From positions 1 through 64,000 of the forward strand of contig NZ_JACCAS010000002.1 in the NCBI RefSeq assembly GCF_013409255.1: a stretch of 64,000 nucleotides of DNA, given 5' to 3'. Numbering within the stretch: the first letter of the stretch is position 1; every line of letters begins with the position of its first letter. The position numbers and the translations under genes are program-made. Below, one piece after another: positions 25,520 to 34,315 of this stretch. The notes beneath the pieces are model-generated. The model did no database searches. It was not told where the DNA came from and worked only from the letters and a program-made list of their open reading frames with translations. The stretch is from Paraburkholderia bryophila. GTDB lineage: Bacteria; Pseudomonadota; Gammaproteobacteria; Burkholderiales; Burkholderiaceae.

Positions 25520-25561
25520 CTGCCGCGTTTCTTCTACTTTCCGGCAGATCGATGCAATGCC
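25520..25561 (-). promoter_or_regulatory. Operator-like motif upstream of the asparaginase
   Basis: The complement matches the 24274-24315 motif at 36 of 42 positions (GGCATTGCAT, CGATCTGCCG, TAGAAGAA). It lies 57 bp before the asparaginase ATG, in inverted orientation relative to the copy at the regulator gene; a weak -10-like TACAGT follows at 25580-25585. Confidence 0.65.
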
Positions 25562-25618
25562 TCGACCCGAGACGCGCCGTACAGTCAGGCCTTGTACTCC
25601 CAACCTGATCGAACCCGC

Positions 25619-26611
25619 ATGACAGCAAAAGCCAATCTCGTGGTGATCGGCACAGGCGGCACCATCGCCGGCCAGGGCAAAGCCAGCGTCAATACGTCCT
25701 CGTACCTGTGCTCCGTGCTCGGCATCGACGAGATTCTCGGCACGATTCCCGAGGCGGCCAAACTGGCGAATCTGCGCGCGGAACAGTTGCTGCAGACCGG
25801 CTCCGAAAATTTCAACAACGCGCATCTGCTGGCGATCGGCCGCCGCGTCGCCGAACTGCTCGCGCGAGACGACGTCGATGGCGTGGTGGTCACGCACGGT
25901 ACCGATACGATCGAGGAAACGGCCTACTTCCTGCACCTGACGCTCAAGAGCGCGAAACCGGTGGTGGTGGTCGGTTCGATGCGACCGCCTTCGGCGATGA
26001 GTTCGGACGCGGCGCTGAATTTATACGATGCGCTGGCGGTCGCCGCGCATGCGTCGTCGCGCGGACTCGGTACGCTGGTGGTGGCCAACAATGAGATCCA
26101 CACGGCGCGCGATGTCGTCAAAGGCAACAGTTTCAAGCTCGACGCGTTCTGCTCGCCGTACGGTGCGCTAGGAGTGGTGATCGAGGGCGTGCCGCGCTAC
26201 TACCGTCGGCCGGCGCGCGCCCATACGCTCGACACACCCTGGTCGATCGATGCGCTCGACACTTTGCCCAAGGTCGATATCGTCTATGCGTACGGCGCGC
26301 TCGACGCCGACACGCTCGACGCGATCACCGCGAACGCGCGTGGGCTGATCTATGCCGGGACCGGCAACGGCAACGTGGCCGGTCATCTGATCAATCCGTT
26401 GCGGGTGGCGGCAAGACGCGGTGTCCACGTGGTTCGCGCATCGCGCACGGGCAGCGGCGTTGTCCTGCACAACGGCGCGCAACCCGACGACGAATTCGGC
26501 TGGCTCACGGTCGACGACCAGGCGCCGCAGAAAGCGCGACTGCTGCTGACGTTGGCGCTGACACAAACCAGCGACCGGGAAGCGTTGCAGGCTGCTTTCG
26601 AGCGTTACTGA
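25619..26611 (+). CDS. L-asparaginase
   Basis: A 330-residue asparaginase/glutaminase. The first catalytic Thr lies in VVIGTGGTIAGQG; the second motif is VVVTHGTDTIEETAYFL, with Lys in KPVVVVGSMRP. GLIYAGTGNGNVAGHLI and DEFGWLTVDDQAPQKARLL match the C-terminal domain. There is no signal peptide, so it acts in the cytoplasm. The ATG at 25619 is chosen over 25592 because the short upstream extension (MYSQPDRTR) is atypical. It converts asparagine to aspartate and ammonia; the shared operator suggests control by the upstream GlxA-type regulator. Confidence 0.92.
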   Translation: MTAKANLVVIGTGGTIAGQGKASVNTSSYLCSVLGIDEILGTIPEAAKLANLRAEQLLQTGSENFNNAHLLAIGRRVAELLARDDVDGVVVTHGTDTIEETAYFLHLTLKSAKPVVVVGSMRPPSAMSSDAALNLYDALAVAAHASSRGLGTLVVANNEIHTARDVVKGNSFKLDAFCSPYGALGVVIEGVPRYYRRPARAHTLDTPWSIDALDTLPKVDIVYAYGALDADTLDAITANARGLIYAGTGNGNVAGHLINPLRVAARRGVHVVRASRTGSGVVLHNGAQPDDEFGWLTVDDQAPQKARLLLTLALTQTSDREALQAAFERY

Positions 26612-26855
26612 AACGGGCGACTCCTGCGCTGAGCGACTGGCGCGCGCCGGCACGCTCAATCGCCGGGCCACGGGGTCATCGGATCCGCCACGCTGCAAAG
26701 GCCCACGCCCCCGACCGGCCGCCACCCCACCAAAGCGCCTACAATCCGGGCATAAGGTTTGCTCTGCCGTTTTGCCTGCACGACCTCGTTGTGTCCACAC
26801 GCGGCCCCGCGCAAAACCACAAAACGACAGCGCTCCTCAACCGGAAAGTGTGCTC

Positions 26856-28811
26856 ATGAAAATATCGTTACCGCCGCCGCAGGGGCGGCCGAACCGCGTT
26901 TACCCGCCGGGCACGCCCAGTCTGCATGGCCTCGCGTCCGTGATCACCGGCGTGGTGGTGGTGTGCGGACTTTACTTCGCGCGCGAGGTGCTGATTCCGA
27001 TCACGCTGTCGGTGCTGCTCAGCTTCCTGCTCGCCCCACTCGTGCAAATGTTGCGACGGCTGCATATGGGCCATCTGCCGTCGATTTTTATCGCGGTGCT
27101 GTTCGCCCTCGCCACCCTGCTCGGGGCCGGCGGGCTGATCACGGCGCAACTGGTGCAACTTGCCGGCGATCTGCCGCAGTACCAGGTGGCGATCGAACAG
27201 AAGATCGAAACGGTGCAGGAGAAAACGGTCGGCCGCGCCGATTCGCTGATGAGCCGCGCCGCCGCGACGTTGCAACGGGTCGCGCCGACCAAGCCGAGCC
27301 CGCCGCGTCTCACCGGACGCGCCGCGCGCAACGCGCCGCCGGTGCCGACCCCGGTCGAAGTCCACGAGCCCTCGCCCACGCCGATGCAGCTCGCGCAACG
27401 CGCGCTGTCGCCGGCTATCGCGCCGATCGAAACCACCTTCATCGTGCTGGTGGTGACGATCTTTATCCTGCTGCAGCGCGAGGATCTGCGCGACCGGCTG
27501 ATCAGCCTGTTCGGCTCACGCGATCTGCACCGCACCACCACCGCGATCAACGACGCCGCCGGGCGGCTGAGCCGCTACTTCGTCGCGCAACTGGGTGTGA
27601 ACCTCAGCGCGGGAGGCACGATCGCGATCGGGCTGGCGATCATCGGCGTGCCGGGCGCGCTGCTGTTCGGCGTGGTCGCCGCGCTGCTGCGCTTCGTGCC
27701 GTATATCGGCATCTGGATCGCGGCGATCCTCGCGGTGTTTCTCGCCGCCGCGATTCAGCCGCAATGGACCATGGCGGTCTATACGCTGATCCTGTTCATC
27801 GTCGTCGATGTCGTGGCCGGGCAGATCGCCGAGCCGCTGCTGTACGGCCATCGCTCGGGACTGTCGCCGCTCGCGGTGGTGGTGGCAGCGATTTTCTGGA
27901 GCTGGCTGTGGGGGCCGATTGGCCTCGTGCTATCGACGCCGCTCACGTTGTGCGTGGTCACGCTCGGGCGTTACGCCGACCGGCTGAATTTCCTCACCGT
28001 GCTGCTCGGCGACCAGCCCGCGCTCACGCCGGCGCAGAACTTTTATCAACGGCTGCTCGCGGACGATCCACACGAAGCGATCGTGCAGGCGGAACGCTTG
28101 CTGCGCGAGATGTCGCTGATCGATTACTACGACAAGGTCGCGCTCGAAGGCCTCAAGCTCGCCCGCAACGACGCGATGCGCGGCGTGCTGATGCCGGACC
28201 AGTTGCAGCGGATCAACGACGCGCTGGTCGATATCGTCGAGAACCTGGAAATCGCCGACGGATTACCGGATCGCATGTCGCGCCCCGACCCGGCCGACGC
28301 AGCCGGTGCGTTGCTGGCGTCGGTGTCGGCGGATCTTTCCGAGCGGCACGACAGCCACATTGCAGCGCATCCGCAGTTGCGCGTGAACGCGCAGAAGACC
28401 TCTGTGCTGTGCGTGCCGGGCCGCGGCGCATTCGACGAAGTCACGACCGCCGTCGCGGTGCAGTTACTCGGCCGCTACGGCCTCGCGCCGATGATGGCCA
28501 CGCACTCGGGCTACCGCAGCGCGCGCGCCGACGAACCGAGCTTCAAGGAGGCGCCGATCATCTGCATCGTCTCGCTCGACGCGCCGGAGTCGCCGCCGTA
28601 TCTGCGCAATATGTTGCGGCGCACGCGCGAATGGCGGCCACGCGCGACGCTGGTGGTCGGTGTAGGCGGCGCGCCGGAAGGCACGCCGGAGACAGGTGCG
28701 ACCGGCGCTTCGCATGCTGCGCCGACGTTCCGCGCCATGATCGAGGAATGCCAGGCGGCGTCGAGCACGCAGCATACGCGGCAGGCTTCGCATGTGGGCG
28801 GGGCGGATTGA
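26856..28811 (+). CDS. AI-2E family transporter (PerM-like) with long C-terminal extension
   Basis: A 651-residue membrane protein. Residues 20-385 or so carry about eight hydrophobic segments, including ITLSVLLSFLLAPLVQML and GAGGLITAQLVQLAGDLPQYQ, and the family segment LVVTIFILLQREDLRDRL. GVPGALLFGVVAALLRFVPYIG and FIVVDVVAGQIAEPLLYG are classic. The remaining 260 residues are soluble, with LLGDQPALTPAQNFYQRLLADDPHEAI and a late alpha/beta part KTSVLCVPGRGAFDEV. GGAAAG precedes the ATG at 26856, which is preferred to 26772. The exported substrate is unknown. Confidence 0.88.
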   Translation: MKISLPPPQGRPNRVYPPGTPSLHGLASVITGVVVVCGLYFAREVLIPITLSVLLSFLLAPLVQMLRRLHMGHLPSIFIAVLFALATLLGAGGLITAQLVQLAGDLPQYQVAIEQKIETVQEKTVGRADSLMSRAAATLQRVAPTKPSPPRLTGRAARNAPPVPTPVEVHEPSPTPMQLAQRALSPAIAPIETTFIVLVVTIFILLQREDLRDRLISLFGSRDLHRTTTAINDAAGRLSRYFVAQLGVNLSAGGTIAIGLAIIGVPGALLFGVVAALLRFVPYIGIWIAAILAVFLAAAIQPQWTMAVYTLILFIVVDVVAGQIAEPLLYGHRSGLSPLAVVVAAIFWSWLWGPIGLVLSTPLTLCVVTLGRYADRLNFLTVLLGDQPALTPAQNFYQRLLADDPHEAIVQAERLLREMSLIDYYDKVALEGLKLARNDAMRGVLMPDQLQRINDALVDIVENLEIADGLPDRMSRPDPADAAGALLASVSADLSERHDSHIAAHPQLRVNAQKTSVLCVPGRGAFDEVTTAVAVQLLGRYGLAPMMATHSGYRSARADEPSFKEAPIICIVSLDAPESPPYLRNMLRRTREWRPRATLVVGVGGAPEGTPETGATGASHAAPTFRAMIEECQAASSTQHTRQASHVGGAD

Positions 28812-28852
28812 TTGTCGGCGTGAGTTAGGTCGAATGGGTTGAACGAATGAGA

Positions 28853-28887
28853 AACCGCGAGTCGCGTAAGTGGCCCGCGGTTTTTTT
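28853..28887 (+). terminator. Rho-independent terminator after the AI-2E family gene
   Basis: Stem AACCGCG/CGCGGTT with a 16-nt loop, followed by a run of seven T. It lies 42 bp after the stop codon at 28811. Confidence 0.75.
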
Positions 28888-29017
28888 GTACCCAAAATGA
28901 GGACAGCACTACACACGCCCTCCTTCATACTCAACTATCGATTCGCCCCGCTTCGAACCAAGAGCCCATCAGCGGCCCCGGCGGGCAATCCCTAGCCTTG
29001 AGGATCAGGAGACACGC

Positions 29018-30760
29018 ATGAGCCGCAGCTTCAAACCCTATCCGTTTTCGCCGCGCCACTATGAAGGCACGCCACCGCCGCTAATCGACGGTCGCGACCC
29101 GGCGCGGCGCGCCGTGGCGATTGTCGGCGGTGGGCCGGTGGGCCTGACGCTCGCGCTCGCGCTGGCCCGCCAGGGTGTGCGCTCGGTGCTGATCGAAGCC
29201 GACGACAGCGTCTGCACGGGCAGCCGCGCGATCTGTATTTCGCGGCGTAGTCTGGAGATATTCAAGCGGCTTGGCGTGCTGCCCGGTTTCCTGCAGAAAG
29301 GCTTGCCCTGGACCGGCGGCCGCAGCTTCTACCGCGACGCAGAAGTGTTCCGCTTCGCGATGCATCAGGACGACGAGCAATCGCTGCCGCCGATGATCAA
29401 CATCGCGCAATATCAGATTGAACAGCTGCTGCTCGACGAGGTGGAACGGCACGAGGATCTGATCGATATCCGCTGGCAAACGCGCGTGACAGGCATTGAA
29501 CAACGCGACGGCCACAACGGCGCAAGCGGCGCCACCCTCGATCTGCGCACCGGCGACACCGCATGGCAAATGGACGCGGACTGGGTCGTCGCCTGCGACG
29601 GCGGCCGCAGCAAGATTCGCGAGGCGCTCGGCCTCAAGCTGACGGGCACCACTTACGAAGGCCGCTATGTGATCGTCGATATCGAACTGAATAGCTCGCG
29701 CGCCACCGAACGCCTCGCGTATTTCGATCCACCGTCCAATCCCGGTTCGACGGTGCTGGTGCATAAGCAGCCGGACAACGTCTGGCGCATCGACTACCAG
29801 CTTCGCGACGACGAAGACCCGGACGCCGCCATTCAACCGGACAACGTGATGCCGCGCGTACAGAGCGTGCTCGATTCGATGGGTGAAACGGGCGACTGGT
29901 CGCCGATCTGGATCACCGTCTACAAGGCCAACGCGTTGACGCTGGAACGCTATCGCCACGGCTGCGTGCTGTTCGCGGGCGACGCCGCCCATCTGGTGCC
30001 GATCTTCGGCGTGCGCGGCGCCAACTCAGGAATCGACGACGCCGACAATCTCGGCTGGAAACTCGGTTGCGTGATCAACGGTATAGCCGCGCCGCGTCTG
30101 CTGGACAGCTACAGCGACGAACGCGTGTTCGCGGCGCGCGAGAATCTCAGCTATGGCATGAAAAGCACCGAATTCATGGCGCCGCCTTCGTTCGCGTTCG
30201 ATCTGATGCGCAACGCGGTGCTCGGACTCGCCACGCAGCATGCCGCCGTGCGGCCGCTGATCAATCCACGGCAGACGCATGCCATCGCGTACGCGCAGTC
30301 GCCGCTGAATCACGTTACGTCAGAGGCGATGAGCGCGTTTAGCACGGGTCCCGCGCCGGGCAGTGTGCTGCCCGAATGCCGGCTCAAAAAGCGCAACGGC
30401 GACGGTGTTGACGTCGACATTCATCTGACGGATTTGCTTGGGCCTTGCTTTACAGCTTTGCGCTTCGGCGCTGATCCGGAAAGCGGCCATGGCGACCAAG
30501 GCGACGGCAAGTGGCAGCAGATGAAAAACACGCTCGCAGCCCGAGGCATTCCGTTCAACGTGATCACACTGCTTACGAGCGACGCGGCAAGTACAACGGC
30601 ACTGCAGGTACGCGATCACACCGGCCGCTTGCACGACCTGCTCGATGCCACGCCAGGCACGGTCTATCTGATCCGGCCCGACGGTCATGTGCTCGCCCGC
30701 TGGCGCAACGGCAACGCGGCCGAAACGCTGCGCGCATTGACCGCCGCGCTGGCCAACTAA
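29018..30760 (+). CDS. FAD-dependent aromatic monooxygenase (PheA/TfdB/MhpA type)
   Basis: A 580-residue flavoprotein hydroxylase. The dinucleotide-binding motif GxGxxG appears as AIVGGGPVGLTLALALA, the DG motif as VVACDGGRSKIREALG and the GD motif as VLFAGDAAHLVPIFGVRGA. The last 150 residues form the usual thioredoxin-like C-terminal domain (VHLARWRNG region, VYLIRPDGHVLARW). GGAG precedes the ATG. It uses NAD(P)H and O2 to hydroxylate an aromatic ring; the substrate is not shown. The DUF2783 gene 15 bp downstream is its usual neighbour. Confidence 0.9.
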   Translation: MSRSFKPYPFSPRHYEGTPPPLIDGRDPARRAVAIVGGGPVGLTLALALARQGVRSVLIEADDSVCTGSRAICISRRSLEIFKRLGVLPGFLQKGLPWTGGRSFYRDAEVFRFAMHQDDEQSLPPMINIAQYQIEQLLLDEVERHEDLIDIRWQTRVTGIEQRDGHNGASGATLDLRTGDTAWQMDADWVVACDGGRSKIREALGLKLTGTTYEGRYVIVDIELNSSRATERLAYFDPPSNPGSTVLVHKQPDNVWRIDYQLRDDEDPDAAIQPDNVMPRVQSVLDSMGETGDWSPIWITVYKANALTLERYRHGCVLFAGDAAHLVPIFGVRGANSGIDDADNLGWKLGCVINGIAAPRLLDSYSDERVFAARENLSYGMKSTEFMAPPSFAFDLMRNAVLGLATQHAAVRPLINPRQTHAIAYAQSPLNHVTSEAMSAFSTGPAPGSVLPECRLKKRNGDGVDVDIHLTDLLGPCFTALRFGADPESGHGDQGDGKWQQMKNTLAARGIPFNVITLLTSDAASTTALQVRDHTGRLHDLLDATPGTVYLIRPDGHVLARWRNGNAAETLRALTAALAN

Positions 30761-30775
30761 AACAGGAGACCCATC

Positions 30776-30967
30776 ATGACCGATAGCGATCTCGACCTCG
30801 TCTACACTACGCTCTGCAAAACCCTCACGACCGAAGGCGAAGCGCACGCGTCGCTGTATCTCGCTCGTCTCACGCTGCTGTGCATGACCGAACTCGACGA
30901 CCCGCAGCGGGCGTTGGCGTTGATCGAAGCGGCTCGCTTGCCCGCTTCGTCCGCTTTAACGTCGTGA
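30776..30967 (+). CDS. DUF2783 small protein, 63 aa
   Basis: A 63-residue helical protein starting MTDSDLDLVYTTLCKTLTTE and containing ASLYLARLTLLCMTELDDP. It matches the DUF2783 pattern, which is found next to aromatic monooxygenase genes. AGGAGACCCATC precedes the ATG. It shares an operon with the monooxygenase and a terminator follows directly. Its job is unknown. Confidence 0.82.
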   Translation: MTDSDLDLVYTTLCKTLTTEGEAHASLYLARLTLLCMTELDDPQRALALIEAARLPASSALTS

Positions 30968-30972
30968 AACGC

Positions 30973-31010
30973 AAAAAGCCGCCGCGCATTTTCAGCGCGG
31001 CGGCTTTTCG
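30973..31010. terminator. Strong bidirectional terminator hairpin
   Basis: Arms AAAAGCCGCCGCGC and GCGCGGCGGCTTTT with a 7-nt loop. It separates the monooxygenase operon from the converging panE-like gene and would work from both sides. Confidence 0.88.
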
Positions 31011-31024
31011 TTTCTGCAGCCGTA

Positions 31025-32008
31025 TTACTGCCTCGGATACAACCCCAACGTGCTCGCATGCAAACGCGCGAGACCGAGCAACGCATCCGTGTACGGCGTC
31101 GGCACATCGGTCAGTTGACCCAACTCGCGCACCGCGGCGACCAGCGCGTCGAGTTCGACCGCCTTGCCCGCCTGCACGTCCTGCAGCATGGACGTTTTCA
31201 TCGCGCCGAGTTTCAGCGTGACCTCATGCCGGTCGGCCGGCGCCTGTGCGATCGGAATACCGAAGCGCGCGCCGATTTCCTTTGCCTCCAGCATGATGCT
31301 CGTGACGAAATTACGCACCAGTTCGTCGCTGAGAATCCGGTCGGTGGTGGCGCCGGTGAACGCGCTGATCGGGTTCATCGTCATGTTGCCCCACAGCTTG
31401 TACCAGACGTCGCGCTGAATCTGCTCCGACGCCGACGCGTTGAAGCCGGCCGCCGCGAGTGTGGCCGTCAGCGCCGCGACACGCTCGCTCGCGTGACCCG
31501 ACGCCTCGCCGATAATCAAGCCATTGCCCTGATGATGGCGGATCACACCCGGCGAATCGATCAGGCAACTGGCGTGCACCACGCAGCCCACCGTCTGCGC
31601 GCTCGGAATCGCGGCGGCAATCGCGCCGTCGGGATCGATCGACTTCAGCCGCTTGCCCGCGAAATCCTCGCCGAGCCCATCGCAGAACCACCACGGCACG
31701 CCGTTCATGGCTGTCAGCACGATGGTTTGCCCGCTCAGCAGCGGCGCGATGCGCGCGGCCACCGACGCCATGGCCGGGCCCTTGACCGCCACCACGACGA
31801 GATCCTGCGCGCCGAGATCGGCCGGTTTGTCGCTGGCCGTGACCTTCACGGCGTGTGTTTCGCCGCCTTGGATCAAACGCAGGCCGTGCTGCTGCAGGGC
31901 CGTCAGCGTCGCGCCGCGCGCCACCACGCTCACGTCATGACCGGCCTGCACGAGCTTCACACCCATCCAGCCGCCGATCGCGCCTGCGCCGTAAATTGCT
32001 ACTTTCAT
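31025..32008 (-). CDS. Ketopantoate reductase family protein (PanE/ApbA-like 2-dehydropantoate 2-reductase)
   Basis: A 327-residue NADPH-dependent reductase. MKVAIYGAGAIGGWMGVKL gives the GxGxxG nucleotide site, LVVVAVKGPAM the conserved Lys strand, and DVWYKLWGNMTMNPISAFTG the C-terminal ApbA_C start with its catalytic Lys. The upstream ATG at 32038 is in frame, but AGGA precedes 32008. Paralogues of this type often act on other 2-keto acids, and its place beside an aldolase and TyrB suggests a catabolic rather than a pantothenate role; this is inference. Confidence 0.88.
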   Translation of the reverse strand: MKVAIYGAGAIGGWMGVKLVQAGHDVSVVARGATLTALQQHGLRLIQGGETHAVKVTASDKPADLGAQDLVVVAVKGPAMASVAARIAPLLSGQTIVLTAMNGVPWWFCDGLGEDFAGKRLKSIDPDGAIAAAIPSAQTVGCVVHASCLIDSPGVIRHHQGNGLIIGEASGHASERVAALTATLAAAGFNASASEQIQRDVWYKLWGNMTMNPISAFTGATTDRILSDELVRNFVTSIMLEAKEIGARFGIPIAQAPADRHEVTLKLGAMKTSMLQDVQAGKAVELDALVAAVRELGQLTDVPTPYTDALLGLARLHASTLGLYPRQ

Positions 32009-32041
32009 CGGTTGAATCCTTGTTTGTGCTCGCGTCAATGC

Positions 32042-32094
32042 GGCGTTATTCCGCGTTATTCCGCGTTATTCCGCGTTATTCCCGCGTTATTCCT
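32042..32094. repeat. Tandem repeat, 10-bp unit, about five copies
   Basis: Five consecutive copies of GCGTTATTCC (one extra C before the last), between the panE-like gene and the aldolase. The last copy overlaps the stop codon and two final codons of the aldolase. Copy number may vary between strains. Confidence 0.85.
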
Positions 32095-32878
32095 TGTAGC
32101 TCGCGTCGATGCGGTCGACCTTTCGCACCAGCGCGTCGAACACGTCCTGCCCCGCGCCGTGACGCGGGTCGAACTGTAGCGCGTCGCGCGAGCAGCGGAT
32201 CGCGACCTCTTCCGGAATCGGCCGCGCGCGGCCCATCGAAAAGGTCGCCATCTGGATCTCGCAGGCGCGATTGAGTGTCCACAGCATCGCGAAAGTTTGC
32301 GGCAGCGTATGGCCCCACGCCAGCAAGCCATGATTGCGCAGAATCACCGCCTGTTTATTGCCGATATGGTCGAGCAGCCGCGGCCCCTCTTCCGCATGCA
32401 CCGTGATGCCCTCGAAGTCGTGATACGCGACACGGTCGTGCAATTGCGCGCTATAGAAGTTGGTTTGCTGCAAGCCCTCTTCCAGACACGCCACGGCGAC
32501 ACCCGCCGTGGTGTGCGTGTGCATCACGCAATGCGCGTCGGGCAAACCTTCATGAATCGCCGCATGCACGACGAACCCGGCCGGATTCACCGGATACGGC
32601 GAGTGATCGAGCACGCGTCCTTGTGCGTCGATCTTCACGAGATTGCTCGCCGTCACCTCGCTGTAGTGCAAGCCGAACGGATTGATCAGGAAATGCCGCT
32701 CGCCACCGCTTACGCTCGCTGGGACCCGCAACGTGATGTGGTTGTAGATCATCTCGGTCCAGCCGAGCATGTCGAAGATGCGATAGCACGCCGCCAGTTG
32801 CACGCGCGCCTGCCATTCGTCGGGATGCATCGCGGTGGTCTTCGGCACGCTTGCCGCTTCCATTTCGAGGGTGGTCAT
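32087..32878 (-). CDS. Class II aldolase/adducin family protein
   Basis: A 263-residue metal-dependent aldolase-like protein. The Zn site is visible as HCVMHTHTTAGVAVACLE, followed by RNHGLLAWGHTL near the end; GWTEMIYNHITLRVP is the N-terminal family block and FLINPFGLHYSEVTAS the second. Length is typical. It lies between a PanE-like reductase and an aminotransferase on the - strand; the spacers (78 and 94 bp) allow an operon. Substrate unknown. Confidence 0.88.
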   Translation of the reverse strand: MTTLEMEAASVPKTTAMHPDEWQARVQLAACYRIFDMLGWTEMIYNHITLRVPASVSGGERHFLINPFGLHYSEVTASNLVKIDAQGRVLDHSPYPVNPAGFVVHAAIHEGLPDAHCVMHTHTTAGVAVACLEEGLQQTNFYSAQLHDRVAYHDFEGITVHAEEGPRLLDHIGNKQAVILRNHGLLAWGHTLPQTFAMLWTLNRACEIQMATFSMGRARPIPEEVAIRCSRDALQFDPRHGAGQDVFDALVRKVDRIDASYKE

Positions 32879-32972
32879 GAGGATCTCCGGGGTTATCGTT
32901 TTGGCTTATGGGTTCGGCTTGTACTTCAGCTTGCGTTTCTATTTCCGCTTCTGCTCGGGTAATACGTGACCG

Positions 32973-34172
32973 TTACGCGCCCGACACCACGGCCGCGATC
33001 GACGACGCCACATACTCCGCGTTGCGTGCATTCAGCCCCGCCACGCACATGCGTCCCGAGCGCAGCACATACACCGCGTACTCGCTGCGCAGACGTTCGA
33101 CCTGGCTCTCGCTCAAGCCCGTGTAAGTGAACATGCCGCGTTGCGCGACGTAACGCGCGCGCATCACTTCATCGACACGGCCGGCGAGTCCGCTGTGGAT
33201 CGTGCCGCGCATTGCCAGAATCCGCTCGCGCATGGTGGCGAGTTCGGCTTCCCACGAGGCGCGCAACGACGCATCCGCGAGCACGTTGGCGACCAGCCGC
33301 GCGCCGTGCGTCGGCGGATTGCTGTAGTTCGCGCGCACCGTGGAACTCAATTGCCCGAGCACGCGACCCGCCTCTTCCGCGCTGCGGCACACCACGCTCA
33401 ACGCGCCGACCCGTTCGCCGTACAGCGAGAAATTCTTCGAGAACGAATTCGCGGCGATCAGCGGCACGTCCGCATCGGCCAGCAGGCGCACACAGGCGGC
33501 GTCTTCTTCGAGACCCGCGCCGAAACCCTGATAGGCCATATCGACAAACGCAATCAGTTTGCGGCGCAGCAACACCGGCACCAGTTCGGCCCATTGCGCC
33601 GGGCTCAGATCAACGCCGGTCGGGTTGTGGCAGCACGCATGCAGCAGCACGATGCTGCCTTCCGGCAAGCGGCCGATGGTGTCGAGCATGTCGGCAAAAC
33701 GCAAGCCGCCGGTTTGCTCGTCGTAATACGGATAGGTGTTGACCGTGAGTCCTGCGCCTTCGAAGACGACCCGATGGTTTTCCCAGCTCGGATCGCTGAT
33801 CCAGATCTGCGCGCCCGGAAAATAGCGTTTCAGGAAATCGGCGCCGACCTTGAGCGCGCCCGAACCGCCAATGGTCTGCAGCGTCGCGATCCGGCCTGCG
33901 GCGCGCGCCTCGCTGTCAGCACCGAAAACCAGCGCCTGCGCGCCGTCGCGATAGAGCGGCAGGCCCGACATCGGCAGATAGGAACGCGGGCCGATGGCGT
34001 CGAGCAACGCGGTTTCGGCGCGGCGCACCGCGCCCATGACCGGCAGCTTGCCGGCGTCGTCGAAATAAATGCCGATACTCAGATTGACCTTGTTGGTCCG
34101 CGGGTCAAGTTGAAAGTCCTCATTCAGGCTCAGGATGGGGTCGCCGGGATAGGCGGGAATATGGTCGAACAT
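32973..34172 (-). CDS. tyrB: Aromatic amino acid aminotransferase (TyrB type)
   Basis: A 399-residue class I aminotransferase. PGDPILSLNEDFQLDPR and KVNLSIGIYFDDAGKLPV are typical of the AspC/TyrB branch. LLHACCHNPTGVDLS carries the PLP-contacting Asn, AFVDMAYQGFG the Asp/Tyr pair, and NSFSKNFSLYGERVGA the PLP Lys. It transfers amino groups between aromatic (or acidic) amino acids and 2-oxoglutarate. A LysR gene is divergent 143 bp away and may regulate it. Confidence 0.9.
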   Translation of the reverse strand: MFDHIPAYPGDPILSLNEDFQLDPRTNKVNLSIGIYFDDAGKLPVMGAVRRAETALLDAIGPRSYLPMSGLPLYRDGAQALVFGADSEARAAGRIATLQTIGGSGALKVGADFLKRYFPGAQIWISDPSWENHRVVFEGAGLTVNTYPYYDEQTGGLRFADMLDTIGRLPEGSIVLLHACCHNPTGVDLSPAQWAELVPVLLRRKLIAFVDMAYQGFGAGLEEDAACVRLLADADVPLIAANSFSKNFSLYGERVGALSVVCRSAEEAGRVLGQLSSTVRANYSNPPTHGARLVANVLADASLRASWEAELATMRERILAMRGTIHSGLAGRVDEVMRARYVAQRGMFTYTGLSESQVERLRSEYAVYVLRSGRMCVAGLNARNAEYVASSIAAVVSGA

Positions 34173-34284
34173 GGCAATTCCTTGTATGCGGAGCGAGACG
34201 GAAGTCTAAGCGGCTTTGGCGGCTTACGTCGATCAGGAGAAGTCTCAGCTACCGGCGCGCTGCGCACAATCAATCGATTTTTCA

Positions 34285-34311
34285 CGATTCGTAAGTTTTT
34301 CTTTAGAATCG
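34285..34311. promoter_or_regulatory. Inverted repeat CGATTC-N15-GAATCG before the LysR gene
   Basis: Arms of 6 bp at 34285-34290 and 34306-34311, five bases before the LysR ATG. The right arm overlaps a good -10 hexamer (TAGAAT, 34303-34308). It has the shape of a LysR binding site; autoregulation and control of tyrB are possible. Confidence 0.45.
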
Positions 34312-34315
34312 ACAC

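Noticed and set aside
32039..32100. CRISPR-like array at the GCGTTATTCC repeats
   Set aside because: The repeats are contiguous with no spacers and no cas genes are present.
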